Of a DNA stretch of 35,649 nucleotides, positions 1 through 8,030 are shown piece after piece. The stretch covers positions 1 to 35,649 of the forward strand of contig CACZWF010000016.1 in assembly GCA_902784785.1 (NCBI GenBank), given 5' to 3'. The translations under genes and the position numbers were made by a program. Numbering within the stretch: position 1 is the stretch's first letter; every line of letters starts with the position of its first letter. The DNA comes from an uncultured Bacteroidia bacterium. GTDB taxonomy: Bacteria > Bacteroidota > Bacteroidia > Bacteroidales > UBA932. The notes under the pieces were generated by a model, which was given only the letters and a program-made list of their open reading frames with translations, was not told where the DNA came from and ran no database searches.

Positions 1-32
1 TCGTTGGGATATTGGGGTTAACTGTTTACGGG

Positions 33-2435
33 TTAGAACGCGAGGAAACCTCTCGTGCAAGCGGCTTTTTTCTTGTCCTTGGATAGATTGGGCGTCGAAG
101 CGGCGGGAGAGGCGTTGAAGCCGCCCATATAGACAGCCTTCGTCTCGGCGGAACTGCCGTCGCCTTCCTGGCAGGACCAATAATGATAGGCGCTGTTGCC
201 ATTCTTATCCACAAGACCTTGTCCGTCGGTCATCACCGACAGGAATTTGCTGAGATTCTTGGCCACGCTATTCATTGAAACAGCATCACCTTGGCAGCGC
301 AGCATCATATACCATTCGCTGGAAGTGGGCACATACCAGCCGGAAGTGACGGGACTGGCAGGAGGCTCTGCCGTATAATTGGAAAGGTTCCGTACCGGCA
401 AAACATCATATTTTTCCCCTGTTCGCTGGCTGTTGTAATACATTTCCGCCTGCGTGATTTCATAACCGTACTGATAGGTGTTGCCCGTATGCAGCCACGA
501 ACCGCCGCCCCAGATGGGAGCCGCCGTGTAATCAGGATTGTATCCATCCACCGTCGTATGGGTCTTCTGCCAATAGGCATTTTCGTCGGAGGCATCGGGA
601 AGAGCCGTATATGCGTTTTTCCAAGCGATGGCATAGCCGTTGACCTTGGGACGGTCACTGCGACCTTGCCCGGAGAGTCCGCCCAACTTAGACTCGCCCA
701 AATTCAAAGAAGAGCGTTGGCCGGTCCAGACGACCAAGGCCCGGCAATCTTGGAAGGAGTATGCGCTGGGGTCGGGAGCGACCATCGTTCCGTCATTAAA
801 ATAACCGGATCCCCGATAACCGCCATCCACGAAAGTGAGCTTCCCATTATAAAACTTGATACCGTCGAAAGGTTTGATGTCATCCGCGTCATACATCGCA
901 TCGTACAAATCGATGGTTTTCGTCACGGACGGGTAACCGAGAGGGCACACCGTCGCGGTACCTTTGATGGTTTTTTCCGCGCTGGAGCGGGTGGACTGGA
1001 AAGTCACCTTGGCATATCGGCTCTGGTCGGAATAATTCTCCACCGTGGAGGTCATCATACCCGAAAATGAAGAATTGATGTTGGTCACGGATACGGCCTG
1101 ACGGGATTGCTTGCCTTCCGCATCCTTGACTCGATAGGAGGCGAATGCTGAACCTCCGAAACGCACAAAGAGCGTCTCGCTGCCGGGTTCGATCTGCGTC
1201 GGCTTGCCGAAAACCTCAACGAAAATCTCCGCACTGTGTTTCCGGTCCGGTGAATAGACCCAGACGCGGGAGGCGCCCTTGGCCAGCGCCGTCATCTTGC
1301 CGTTTTCATCGATGGAAAGCACTTCGGGATTGGCCACTTCGTAAGTCAACGCCACCTTTTCGGCATATAAAGGTTTATGAAGATTCTGCACATCCACCTG
1401 CAAATCGTGGGTTTCGTCCACAATCATTCCGTCGGAGAGTTTGCCCCAAGGGGTGGGCTGGTTTTCATCAATGGATAGAGAAGGTTCTCCGGCGTGCACC
1501 CAGACATAACGCTCCTTCGAACCGGTTGTATAAGAATTTTCCCCTGTCTTGATGGTCACGAGAATCTGGATACCGGTGTCCGACCATTTGCCGCCATCGG
1601 TCACCTGACAGGCTTCCAACTCGATTTCTTCATCGGAAATTTTTGTCATCTTGACCCAATCCGGTCCAGCGGAGTAAACGAATGAAATCTCTTTGCGATT
1701 GGCGGTCGACGGCTCATAGACAAGGCGAACGCGCTGTTTGGTGCCGACAACCATATCTTCTCGGTAATCAAAACTGAAATCTGTCGGCCAGACATCTTCC
1801 TCCTGCACGACAAATGTCAGCGTCTTGGAAAGTTCGCTGCCGTCTTTGGTGGAAACCTTGATGGTTCCCGTTCCAATGGCTTTGAGCGTCACCAGGCCGG
1901 TGGACGGGTCGACAGAAATATACTGTCCTCCGGAAACGACCTCATAATACAACGAACCGGGTTTTTTGGCGGCGGCGGGAACGACTTGCGGATCCAACTG
2001 GAACGTCCCCCGCGTCAGCGCGGCTTTATAGGTGTCGGAAGAGAAAGACAATTCCCGGATAAGGACGGTCTCGACCGTAACCTCACAAGTTGCCACCAAA
2101 CTCAGATTCCCAGCCTTCCACGCGGTCATTGGCGTCACGGAAATCGTCGCCTTTCCATCGGAAACCGCCTCGACAATCCCGTTGGTGACTTTGGCGACGT
2201 CCTCGTTGGACGAGGCCCAAAGCAAAGTGGCATTGTCCGGATTACTCGGGAAATAAGCGGCCGTCAACTGATAGGTGCCACCTTTTGAAAGGGAAATGGA
2301 TGACTCGGTAAGAGATATAGATGTAATCACCCCACCCGTTTCCGGCTGTTTTTCTTTATTGCAACCGGTCTGTGTTGAAACAAGGATTGCGGCCACGAAA
2401 GCCGCAATCAAGCTAATAAAATGTTTGTTTTTCAT
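33..2435 (-). CDS. Large surface lipoprotein with bacterial Ig-like (BIG2) domains
   Basis: 800 residues. The N-terminus is a lipoprotein signal ending at a lipobox with Cys25 (TQTGC). A BIG2-type Ig-like domain covers about residues 36-121 (TLLWASSNEDVAKV, then GKATISV), a weaker one about 128-210, and a third about 345-412 (NPEVLSIDENGKMTALAKG). The last ~280 residues are rich in Trp, Tyr and Gly and include GWYVPTSSEWYMML. This resembles the FISUMP/DUF1566-like C-terminal domains seen in Bacteroidales lipoproteins, and I hold that resemblance only loosely. No catalytic motif is visible. It is the last gene of a three-gene operon, 4 bases after an outer-membrane protein gene, so it is probably a cell-surface adhesion or binding protein. 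Function is inference; lipoprotein status and Ig-like domains are well supported. Confidence 0.85.
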   Translation of the reverse strand: MKNKHFISLIAAFVAAILVSTQTGCNKEKQPETGGVITSISLTESSISLSKGGTYQLTAAYFPSNPDNATLLWASSNEDVAKVTNGIVEAVSDGKATISVTPMTAWKAGNLSLVATCEVTVETVLIRELSFSSDTYKAALTRGTFQLDPQVVPAAAKKPGSLYYEVVSGGQYISVDPSTGLVTLKAIGTGTIKVSTKDGSELSKTLTFVVQEEDVWPTDFSFDYREDMVVGTKQRVRLVYEPSTANRKEISFVYSAGPDWVKMTKISDEEIELEACQVTDGGKWSDTGIQILVTIKTGENSYTTGSKERYVWVHAGEPSLSIDENQPTPWGKLSDGMIVDETHDLQVDVQNLHKPLYAEKVALTYEVANPEVLSIDENGKMTALAKGASRVWVYSPDRKHSAEIFVEVFGKPTQIEPGSETLFVRFGGSAFASYRVKDAEGKQSRQAVSVTNINSSFSGMMTSTVENYSDQSRYAKVTFQSTRSSAEKTIKGTATVCPLGYPSVTKTIDLYDAMYDADDIKPFDGIKFYNGKLTFVDGGYRGSGYFNDGTMVAPDPSAYSFQDCRALVVWTGQRSSLNLGESKLGGLSGQGRSDRPKVNGYAIAWKNAYTALPDASDENAYWQKTHTTVDGYNPDYTAAPIWGGGSWLHTGNTYQYGYEITQAEMYYNSQRTGEKYDVLPVRNLSNYTAEPPASPVTSGWYVPTSSEWYMMLRCQGDAVSMNSVAKNLSKFLSVMTDGQGLVDKNGNSAYHYWSCQEGDGSSAETKAVYMGGFNASPAASTPNLSKDKKKAACTRGFLAF

Positions 2436-2439
2436 TAAT

Positions 2440-3399
2440 TTACAGATAATAATTCAATGAAATTCGTATACCGAAATTGTCGGTGCCATACAAGAAGGCG
2501 TTGCTGCCCGGGCTGACAAGTTTGTTGTACTGCTCGACCCTTTCCGTCCAAGAGGAATAACCCTCGTAAATGGAATAGGTCTGCGGCTGGAAGACTCCCA
2601 TAATCGGGGTCATCGTCAAACTGAGGCCCACAGAGACGCGGGGCAGGCAGAACCACTCGAGACCCATATCGAGACTCAGGCCAACACCATGGACATAGCC
2701 TTGGTTGTAACTTTCGACCAAATATGCGTTGGCGATGGCGTTTTTAGAATCAGCCGCCTCATACTGGTTGAGAGAGGGATCTGCCGGAACAGCGGATTTT
2801 GTCAAATAAGGCATCGTGGTGCGCGTCCACTCTCCAGCCGCAGATCCTTCCTTGGTCAAGGGGTTGCCGTAGTCCGCGCTGATGCTGCCGCCGCCGATGG
2901 CCCAGAGTAGCGAAGCGCCGAAATTGAATTGGAACGCGCCGAGATTCTTATGAAACTCCGCGCCCAGGGCGAACGAGACTGAGTTGAGCTTGTTGCGGAG
3001 CACATCCACCGTCTTGGCCTGGGAAAGTCCATCCAGTCGCAAGGCCGCATCGTCATCAACATATTCTTTGTAATTGACCCAGCTGCCGGTGAAACCGAGG
3101 TTGGCCCGCAAGGAAACCAAGTCGGAGAGACGGTATTTAGCCATAATGGCGGCCAGCGGCTCCGCGCCCATCACAAACATTTGCTTGGGCTCCAGGCCAT
3201 AATTTTTGACAAAATCACCGGCAAAATCACCGCTGCCGGGTTGATAACTCTTGCCGGCTTTGGCGGCGGCCATCGGGTTGAAAGTGATGCCGAGAGAGAA
3301 ATTTCCGGCTTTGGGGGTGAAGGTTTGCTTTTTCTCTTGTCCAAACAAGGAAAGGCCCGCAAAAAACACAAGGGCCGTAATTATGATGAGTTTTTTCAT
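2440..3399 (-). CDS. Predicted outer-membrane beta-barrel protein
   Basis: 319 residues. It starts with a standard signal peptide (MKKLIIITALVFFAGLSLFG, then QEKKQ). The mature part has alternating hydrophobic/polar stretches with aromatic girdle residues (FSLGITFNPMAAAK, LVSLRANLGFTGSWV, FALGAEFHKNLGAFQFNFGAS). It ends in an amphipathic strand (FGIRISLNYYL) whose last residues, YYL, suit the barrel-insertion signal of outer-membrane proteins. No family name is recognised with confidence. It sits between two lipoprotein genes with gaps of 2 and 4 bases, so the three are probably co-transcribed and may form one surface complex (inference). Confidence 0.8.
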   Translation of the reverse strand: MKKLIIITALVFFAGLSLFGQEKKQTFTPKAGNFSLGITFNPMAAAKAGKSYQPGSGDFAGDFVKNYGLEPKQMFVMGAEPLAAIMAKYRLSDLVSLRANLGFTGSWVNYKEYVDDDAALRLDGLSQAKTVDVLRNKLNSVSFALGAEFHKNLGAFQFNFGASLLWAIGGGSISADYGNPLTKEGSAAGEWTRTTMPYLTKSAVPADPSLNQYEAADSKNAIANAYLVESYNQGYVHGVGLSLDMGLEWFCLPRVSVGLSLTMTPIMGVFQPQTYSIYEGYSSWTERVEQYNKLVSPGSNAFLYGTDNFGIRISLNYYL

Positions 3400-3401
3400 G
3401 G

Positions 3402-3842
3402 CTATTCTACTTCTTTATCACAGACAATATCGGTGACATTCTTTGTTTCACCCGTACTGACATTTTCAATCGTTTGTTCTCCCTCGAAGGTCTTATTCAA
3501 GTCCGGTTGCTTGACGGTCGCCTTGACTTTGTATTTTTGTTTCTTTTCCGCACCCTTCTTCATCGGAACGGTCAAAACATATTTGCCTTCTGCATTCGGG
3601 GCGATAGAAAAGGTCCAACCCGGCACGGGATTGCTGCTTTCATCAAGCAGCTGAGCCGTAACGGTCGTATACGCGCCGTCGGCAGGGAGTTTGTAATTAT
3701 ACTTGTAAAACACATTTCCCACCAATGTGGCCGAGAAGGGTGTTGAATCCGGCGTAAACGCGGAAGGCTGGACAGTCTTCTTGCAAGAAACAAGCGAGAG
3801 CATCCCCAGAATGACCAAAGAGATTAATAATAGTTTTTTCAT
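3402..3842 (-). CDS. Small lipoprotein, first gene of the surface-protein operon
   Basis: 146 residues from the ATG at 3842. An upstream in-frame start at 3863 would put seven residues ahead of the signal sequence, so I prefer the internal start (MKKLLLISLVILGMLSLVSC). The lipobox LVSC is clear. The mature part looks like one compact beta-sandwich (TVTAQLLDESSNPVPGWTF, KYVLTVPMKKG), resembling a small Ig-like or carboxypeptidase-regulatory-like fold. That reading is tentative. It is the promoter-proximal gene of the operon running to position 33. No specific function can be assigned. Confidence 0.75.
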   Translation of the reverse strand: MKKLLLISLVILGMLSLVSCKKTVQPSAFTPDSTPFSATLVGNVFYKYNYKLPADGAYTTVTAQLLDESSNPVPGWTFSIAPNAEGKYVLTVPMKKGAEKKQKYKVKATVKQPDLNKTFEGEQTIENVSTGETKNVTDIVCDKEVE

Positions 3843-3871
3843 AATAAAGGTTGTTAGTTTCAAGTAAAGTA

Positions 3872-3903
3872 CAAAGGTAAGGCTAATTTTTTAATATAAC
3901 AAA
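3872..3903 (-). promoter_or_regulatory. Bacteroidota-type promoter of the surface-protein operon
   Basis: Read on the minus strand, a -33 TTTG (3900-3903) is followed after 20 bases by a -7 TACCTTTG (3872-3879), matching the Bacteroidota consensus TTTG-N19-21-TAnnTTTG. It lies directly upstream of the lipoprotein start at 3842 and just after the uvrC stop, so the operon can be transcribed independently of uvrC. Confidence 0.75.
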
Positions 3904-3905
3904 CC

Positions 3906-5702
3906 TTATCTCAACGCCTCGAGGATGCGGGCGGCCAAAGCTTCGCCCGCCACGGCCGCAAGCTCTTCCCGCGAAGCCGCCGCAATGCGCGGCACCGAGC
4001 CGAAGCGCAGCAGCAGTTTCTGCTCCATTTTCTCCCCCACGCCCTTGATGTCCCGCAACACGGAATGAATCTGCGCCTTGCTGCGACGGTTGCGGTGGTG
4101 GGTGATGTTGAAACGGTGGGCTTCATCCCGCGCCTGTTGAAGCAATTTGAGGGCAAGGGAGTTGCGGTCCAAAAACAAAGGCACCGGATCGTTGGTCCGC
4201 ACGACCTCTTCCAGGCGTTTGGCCAGCCCCACGACCATCAGTTTGTCTTGTATCCCCAGTTCGCAGAGGGCCTCCCAGGCGCAGCCCAATTGCCCTTTGC
4301 CGCCGTCGATGACGACCAGTTGTGGCAAATCGTCCGGAGCCTCGGCCAGCAGGCGGGAATAGCGTCGGTTGACGATTTCCTTCATCGACGCGAAGTCGTT
4401 GGCCCCTACCACCGTCTTGATGCAGAAGTGACGATAATCCTTCTTGGAGGGTCTTCCGCCCCGGAACACCACGCAGGCGGCCACGGGGTTGGTTCCCTGC
4501 AGGTTGGAGTTGTCGAAACACTCGATATGCTCGGGAAGGCGGTCCATTCCCAGTGCCTGCTGCAACTCGACCATCATCCGCTGGTGGTAGCCGTCGGGGT
4601 CCACCTGCTCGCTCTGCTTGAGCGCGTCGATACGCAGCCGGGCCGCATTCCGCATACCCAGGTCCAACAACGCCAGTTTGTCGCCCCGGGAAGGCAAGAC
4701 AAAACGCGTCCCCGCCGGCTCGACTTCCGGTAGGAAGGGCACCAGCACCTCCGGCGACAGGGCTCCCAGCCGACTCTCGATTTCAGCGATGAAAAAGGCC
4801 AGCACCTCTTCGCGTGATTCGTCCAAACGAGGCTGAAAACGAAGATTCATGCTCTGGATGACGCTTCCCCCCTTCACCCGCATAAAATTGCCGTAGCCCT
4901 CGCCCTCTTCGAACACGAGCGCGAAAACATCGGCCTGGATGTCGGCCGTATTGACGATGAGCGACTTGCTGTAATGTTGCGAGAGCGTGTCCAGCCATTG
5001 CTTGTAACGCTGCGCCCCTTCGAAATCCAGCCGGGCGGCGCAATCGGCCATCGCCTCCTTGTACTGCCGCATCAACTCCCGGCCTCCGCCTTCGAGAATG
5101 CTGACGACCGCCTCCACCCAGACGGCGTATTCCTTTTCCGAAACCTTTCCTACGCAGCAACCCGCGCAGGTGCCCGTGTGCAGTTTCAGGCAGGGACGGT
5201 ATTTGTGGCGGAGGATGCCGTCGGAACTGAGTTTCAATTTGCAGTCAGCCCCCCGCATCGGGTAGAGGGAGAAAAAGAGTTCCAGCAGGGTGTTGGCGTG
5301 CTTGACGGAACTATATGGTCCGAAATAGCGATGCTTGCCCGCCTTGTCCACCCGTCTTGTCAGAAAGACGCGGGGGAAAGGCTCGTTGCTCACGCAGATC
5401 CAAGGATAGGTCTTGGAGTCCTTGAGCAGAATGTTGTATTTGGGCTTGTACTGCTTGATGAGGTTGTTCTCCAGCAGCAGCGCGTCGGCCTCGCTGTCCA
5501 CGATGGTGTATTCGGCCCGGGCGATATGCGAGACCAGCAGGGCGGTCTTGCGCGTCAGGCGGGAAGGGTCCACGAAGTATTGCGCGACCCGTTTGTGCAA
5601 ATCCTTGGCCTTGCCCACATAGATGATAGTCCCCGATGCATCGTAGTAGCGATAGACACCGGGGCTATGGGGAAACAGGCGGATGGACTCGCGAAGTTCC
5701 AT
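3906..5702 (-). CDS. uvrC: UvrABC excinuclease subunit C
   Basis: 598 residues, usual UvrC length. UvrC makes both incisions around bulky DNA lesions after UvrA/UvrB loading. An N-terminal GIY-YIG nuclease domain (GVYRYYDASG, then IIYVGKAKDL, about residues 15-90) is followed by a cysteine cluster fitting the UvrC iron-sulfur site (Cys154, Cys171, Cys179, Cys182/183). Next come a UVR motif for UvrB contact (about 215-245, ARLDFEGAQRYKQWL), the RNase H-like nuclease half (ECFDNSNLQGTNPVA, LVVIDGGKGQL) and a C-terminal helix-hairpin-helix (LRDIKGVGEKMEQKLLLRFG). The start lies one base after the stop of the thioredoxin gene, so the two are probably translated together. Confidence 0.97.
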   Translation of the reverse strand: MELRESIRLFPHSPGVYRYYDASGTIIYVGKAKDLHKRVAQYFVDPSRLTRKTALLVSHIARAEYTIVDSEADALLLENNLIKQYKPKYNILLKDSKTYPWICVSNEPFPRVFLTRRVDKAGKHRYFGPYSSVKHANTLLELFFSLYPMRGADCKLKLSSDGILRHKYRPCLKLHTGTCAGCCVGKVSEKEYAVWVEAVVSILEGGGRELMRQYKEAMADCAARLDFEGAQRYKQWLDTLSQHYSKSLIVNTADIQADVFALVFEEGEGYGNFMRVKGGSVIQSMNLRFQPRLDESREEVLAFFIAEIESRLGALSPEVLVPFLPEVEPAGTRFVLPSRGDKLALLDLGMRNAARLRIDALKQSEQVDPDGYHQRMMVELQQALGMDRLPEHIECFDNSNLQGTNPVAACVVFRGGRPSKKDYRHFCIKTVVGANDFASMKEIVNRRYSRLLAEAPDDLPQLVVIDGGKGQLGCAWEALCELGIQDKLMVVGLAKRLEEVVRTNDPVPLFLDRNSLALKLLQQARDEAHRFNITHHRNRRSKAQIHSVLRDIKGVGEKMEQKLLLRFGSVPRIAAASREELAAVAGEALAARILEALR

Positions 5703-5703
5703 A

Positions 5704-6201
5704 TCAGAGGCCCAAGGCCTTTTTGACGGCCTTCCGGATCTTGGCGCCGCGCAGCTCGGTCCCGATGACCTGGCCGTCGGGGTCGATCAGAATAATCTGG
5801 GGAATTCCCTCTATCCCATAAACCTGGGTGGGAATCTGGTTGGTCTTTTCGCTGCAGACAATCTGCGTCCAGTTCATCCCTTCTTCCGCAATCGCCTCGA
5901 AAGCATCTTCCGCCTTATCCCAGACGGCCACGCTCACTATTTCAAAGTCATCACCGCCGAACTCGTCATAGACGGCTTTGAGATTGGGCACCTCGCCCCG
6001 GCAAGGGGGACACCAGGAAGCCCAGAAATCCACGAGAATATATTTCCCGTGACCCACATAATCGGACAGGCGCACCTGCTTGGTGACTTCTTTTCCTTTC
6101 TCGATATACTGCACGGCATCCACCACGAAATTGCGATAATTCCAGGCGCTCGCCGTCACGCACACGGCCATCGCCGCCAAAAGGACCATGATCTTTTTCA
6201 T
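5704..6201 (-). CDS. Exported thioredoxin-like (TlpA/ResA-type) oxidoreductase
   Basis: 165 residues from the ATG at 6201 (MKKIMVLLAAMAVCVTASA, a signal peptide). A longer frame to 6255 would add 18 polar residues before it and is unlikely. The thioredoxin fold is clear: LVDFWASWCPPCRGEVPNLK holds the redox pair of the WCPPC type, and GIEGIPQIILIDPDG holds the cis-proline loop. TlpA-like proteins act in the periplasm as disulfide reductases or oxidoreductases. The substrate is unknown. It precedes uvrC with a one-base gap and has its own promoter. The functional link to DNA repair is probably only positional. Confidence 0.9.
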   Translation of the reverse strand: MKKIMVLLAAMAVCVTASAWNYRNFVVDAVQYIEKGKEVTKQVRLSDYVGHGKYILVDFWASWCPPCRGEVPNLKAVYDEFGGDDFEIVSVAVWDKAEDAFEAIAEEGMNWTQIVCSEKTNQIPTQVYGIEGIPQIILIDPDGQVIGTELRGAKIRKAVKKALGL

Positions 6202-6229
6202 ATTCGGACTTTCTTGTTGGTTTTCCCGG

Positions 6230-6261
6230 CGAAGATACAAAAAAAACAAGGCCACTGCAAA
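6230..6261 (-). promoter_or_regulatory. Promoter of the thioredoxin-uvrC operon
   Basis: On the minus strand, TTTG (6258-6261) and TATCTTCG (6230-6237, one mismatch to TAnnTTTG) are separated by 20 bases. The position, about 30 bases upstream of the ATG at 6201, supports that start. Confidence 0.6.
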
Positions 6262-6273
6262 AAAGTCGAAAAA

Positions 6274-7326
6274 TCAGTCTTTCTCCATCAACTCGTTTTC
6301 TATCTCCTCTATCGAGGGCAAGCTGTGTTTATAATCCTCCGGCAAAAGATTGACCCCCTCGAACCCGGAGATGCCAAGCGGCTGGTTGTAGCCCTCAAGG
6401 GAGTACTGCGCGAAAACATTGTCCTTGCTTTTGCAAATAAGAAGACCGATTGTCGGGTTGTCTCCGTCTCGTTTCAGAAGATGATTGGCACAAGACACAT
6501 AAGCGCTCAACTGCCCAAGAAAGGATGCTTCAAATTTCGTTGTCTTGACCTCAACGACGACATAACAATGTGCGACTGCGTTGTAGAACAGCAAATCCAG
6601 AAATTGCTCCGTTTCTCCAACTACCAATCTGTATTCACTCCCCATATAGGCAAATCCTTTCCCCATTTCTATAAGGAATTTGGAGACATTGCTGATGAGC
6701 GCATCCTTTAAATCTTTCTCATTGTATTTTTTGTCCAGCGTCAGGAAATTGAAATTATAAGGATCCTTTGTGATTTCTTGCGCCAGGTCACTCTGAGGGG
6801 CGGGCAAAGTTTCTGTAAAATTAGATACGGCTTTTCCGCTACGCTCATACAAATCTGTATCGACAAAATTCAGTAACACCGCCCGCGACCAATTTTGTTC
6901 TTGGGCTTTCCTGATAAAGAAGAGTGCCTTTTCAGGGTTATTTTTGAACTTGTCAAGAAGGACTTTATGATGTCCCCAAGGGATGGAAAAAAGTATTTTC
7001 CGTAATTTGTCCCCAAGTTGGGGACGAATTATAAAAAACTGATTATAAATAGAATAAAAATATCGAACATATTTTAAATTGGTCTCCGAAAAACCTTTGA
7101 CATCCGGCAATTTCGCGCATAAATCAGCCGATAGATTTTTGTAAAAACCTTCGCCCCATTTACTGTCCGCTTTCATTTCCACTATATCCCGACCTAGGTC
7201 CCAGTAAAAAGAAAGCAACTCCTGATTGACCTTAACCGCCGCTTTAATCTGCCCCCGACGATATCGGATAATAATATCCTTCACCCAGTCGAAATACTCT
7301 TTGTCCGTGTTTAACAGTGAACTCAT
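6274..7326 (-). CDS. DUF1016/YhcG-type PD-(D/E)XK nuclease
   Basis: 350 residues, near full length for the YhcG/PDDEXK nuclease family. The N-terminal DUF1016 region (about 10-165) includes YYWDLGRDIVE-like sequence (FYWDLGRDIVEMK), GFSETNLKYVRYFY and the IPWGHH motif. The C-terminal nuclease domain (about 200-335) has the active-site pattern: Asp244 in FLDLLFYN, then Glu259 and Lys261 in VVVEVKT. Family members are often found in mobile or defence-related loci and near restriction systems; the exact role is not settled. The gene is much more AT-rich than its neighbours (11 G/C in 60 bases at 7021-7080, against 38 of 60 at 5521-5580 in uvrC), which suggests acquisition by transfer. No partner methylase or toxin gene is adjacent. 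Confidence 0.88.
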   Translation of the reverse strand: MSSLLNTDKEYFDWVKDIIIRYRRGQIKAAVKVNQELLSFYWDLGRDIVEMKADSKWGEGFYKNLSADLCAKLPDVKGFSETNLKYVRYFYSIYNQFFIIRPQLGDKLRKILFSIPWGHHKVLLDKFKNNPEKALFFIRKAQEQNWSRAVLLNFVDTDLYERSGKAVSNFTETLPAPQSDLAQEITKDPYNFNFLTLDKKYNEKDLKDALISNVSKFLIEMGKGFAYMGSEYRLVVGETEQFLDLLFYNAVAHCYVVVEVKTTKFEASFLGQLSAYVSCANHLLKRDGDNPTIGLLICKSKDNVFAQYSLEGYNQPLGISGFEGVNLLPEDYKHSLPSIEEIENELMEKD

Positions 7327-7368
7327 AATCTACTACATTTAAATGAAACATAACACCGCACCCCTCAA

Positions 7369-7402
7369 AAAGAAAAGCGCCCGGCTTCCATCACGGAAAG
7401 CC
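7369..7402 (-). terminator. Hairpin with U-tract in the leader of the YhcG-type gene
   Basis: On the minus strand GGCTTTCC and GGAAGCC (7383-7402) pair with one bulged base around a short loop. They are followed by a GC-rich spacer and a T-rich tract (complement of 7367-7376). The hairpin starts only about 7 bases after the -7 box at 7409-7416, so it would form at the very 5' end of the transcript. It could be an attenuator, a 5' stabiliser, or the end of a tiny RNA. Confidence 0.5.
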
Positions 7403-7408
7403 AGGCCA

Positions 7409-7441
7409 CAAACATATAGCAATAATTCGTAAAAACTCAAA
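7409..7441 (-). promoter_or_regulatory. Promoter of the YhcG-type nuclease gene
   Basis: On the minus strand, TTTG (7438-7441) and TATGTTTG (7409-7416) are 21 bases apart, a full match to the Bacteroidota promoter consensus. It lies about 83 bases upstream of the ATG at 7326. Confidence 0.7.
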
Positions 7442-7454
7442 AAGTCAAGAAAAG

Positions 7455-7489
7455 TTTTTCTTTTTCTTGACACTTTTGTGAATTTGCAA
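7455..7489. repeat. Two-part repeated motif, copy 1
   Basis: Plus strand: a 17-base pyrimidine-rich block TTTTTCTTTTTCTTGAC (7455-7471), 5 bases, then TGTGAATTTGCAA (7477-7489). Both blocks recur without a mismatch at 22568-22584 and 22602-22614. In this copy the first block is also the right half of an inverted repeat (GTCAAGAAAA at 7444-7453 against TTTTCTTGAC at 7462-7471). Confidence 0.6.
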
Positions 7490-7828
7490 TAAACAGAGAG
7501 ACCATCCCGCGGAGGGTAGCCTCCGCTCCCTCAACACTTGTGCATGCAGACTTGAGAACAATGAGCAGAAGCCCACCGGCAGCAAGATCAAGAAATGGCG
7601 GAGTGTTTACGACCGACCCATTGTAGTTTGAAAATTGACCGGATTTCCAACAAGGTTGGCGAAAAACACTTTCGCAAATATGTCTGTACGCCTCGCGGCA
7701 TACGAAGCAAAGATAGGCAATATTTTTGAAAAACAGGGTAACAATGTAAGGATGAGAGAGGAATCATTGTTGTGCTGCTGAAATGTGCGGGTGCAGAAGA
7801 AACATTCAAGGCGAGCGCAACGCTACAG

Positions 7829-7882
7829 ATGCCCGATCGGGACCGGGCATGACGGGAAAGCAAGGTCGGGAATGACGGGAAA
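7829..7882. repeat. REP-like palindromic repeat with partial tandem copy
   Basis: ATGCCCGATC and GACCGGGCAT (7829-7850) form an imperfect palindrome with one mismatch. The sequence CGGGCATGACGGGAAA (7844-7859) is repeated with one change 23 bases later (7867-7882). Short GC-rich elements of this style are dispersed between genes in many bacterial genomes. Only this one was noticed in the window. Confidence 0.55.
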
Positions 7883-7934
7883 AAGGGCGGGGACAGGTAT
7901 TGAGAAGTAATGCCAGGCGTGCGAGGGCAAAAAA

Positions 7935-7995
7935 TGCTCCCGAAAGGAAGTGCGAACGGATATTTTTTCATGGAGTGAGCGCCCTTTCGGGAGCA
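7935..7995 (-). terminator. Long hairpin with U6 tail, second terminator behind rpsC
   Basis: A perfect 13-bp inverted repeat (TGCTCCCGAAAGG at 7935-7947, CCTTTCGGGAGCA at 7983-7995) encloses a 35-base loop. On the minus strand the 3' arm runs straight into TTTTTT. An outer pairing (GTGC-GGGC near 7919-7928 with GCCCGCAC at 8023-8030) could extend the structure. The loop is longer than usual for a plain terminator. Confidence 0.6.
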
Positions 7996-8030
7996 ACAAG
8001 CCCGAGCGTGCAGGCGTTGAGGGCCCGCAC

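Noticed and set aside
7485..7625. Plus-strand frame with a protein-like end (ENNEQKPTGSKIKKWRSVYD)
   Set aside because: No start codon, crosses a perfect hairpin (7509-7526), and no family is recognisable. It might be a gene remnant but cannot be supported.
7588..7971. 127-codon minus-strand frame in the gene-free stretch (MKKYPFALPFGS...)
   Set aside because: It begins inside the loop of the long hairpin, reads through the REP-like repeat and has a Ser/Pro/Leu/Cys-rich translation without domain or fold signal.
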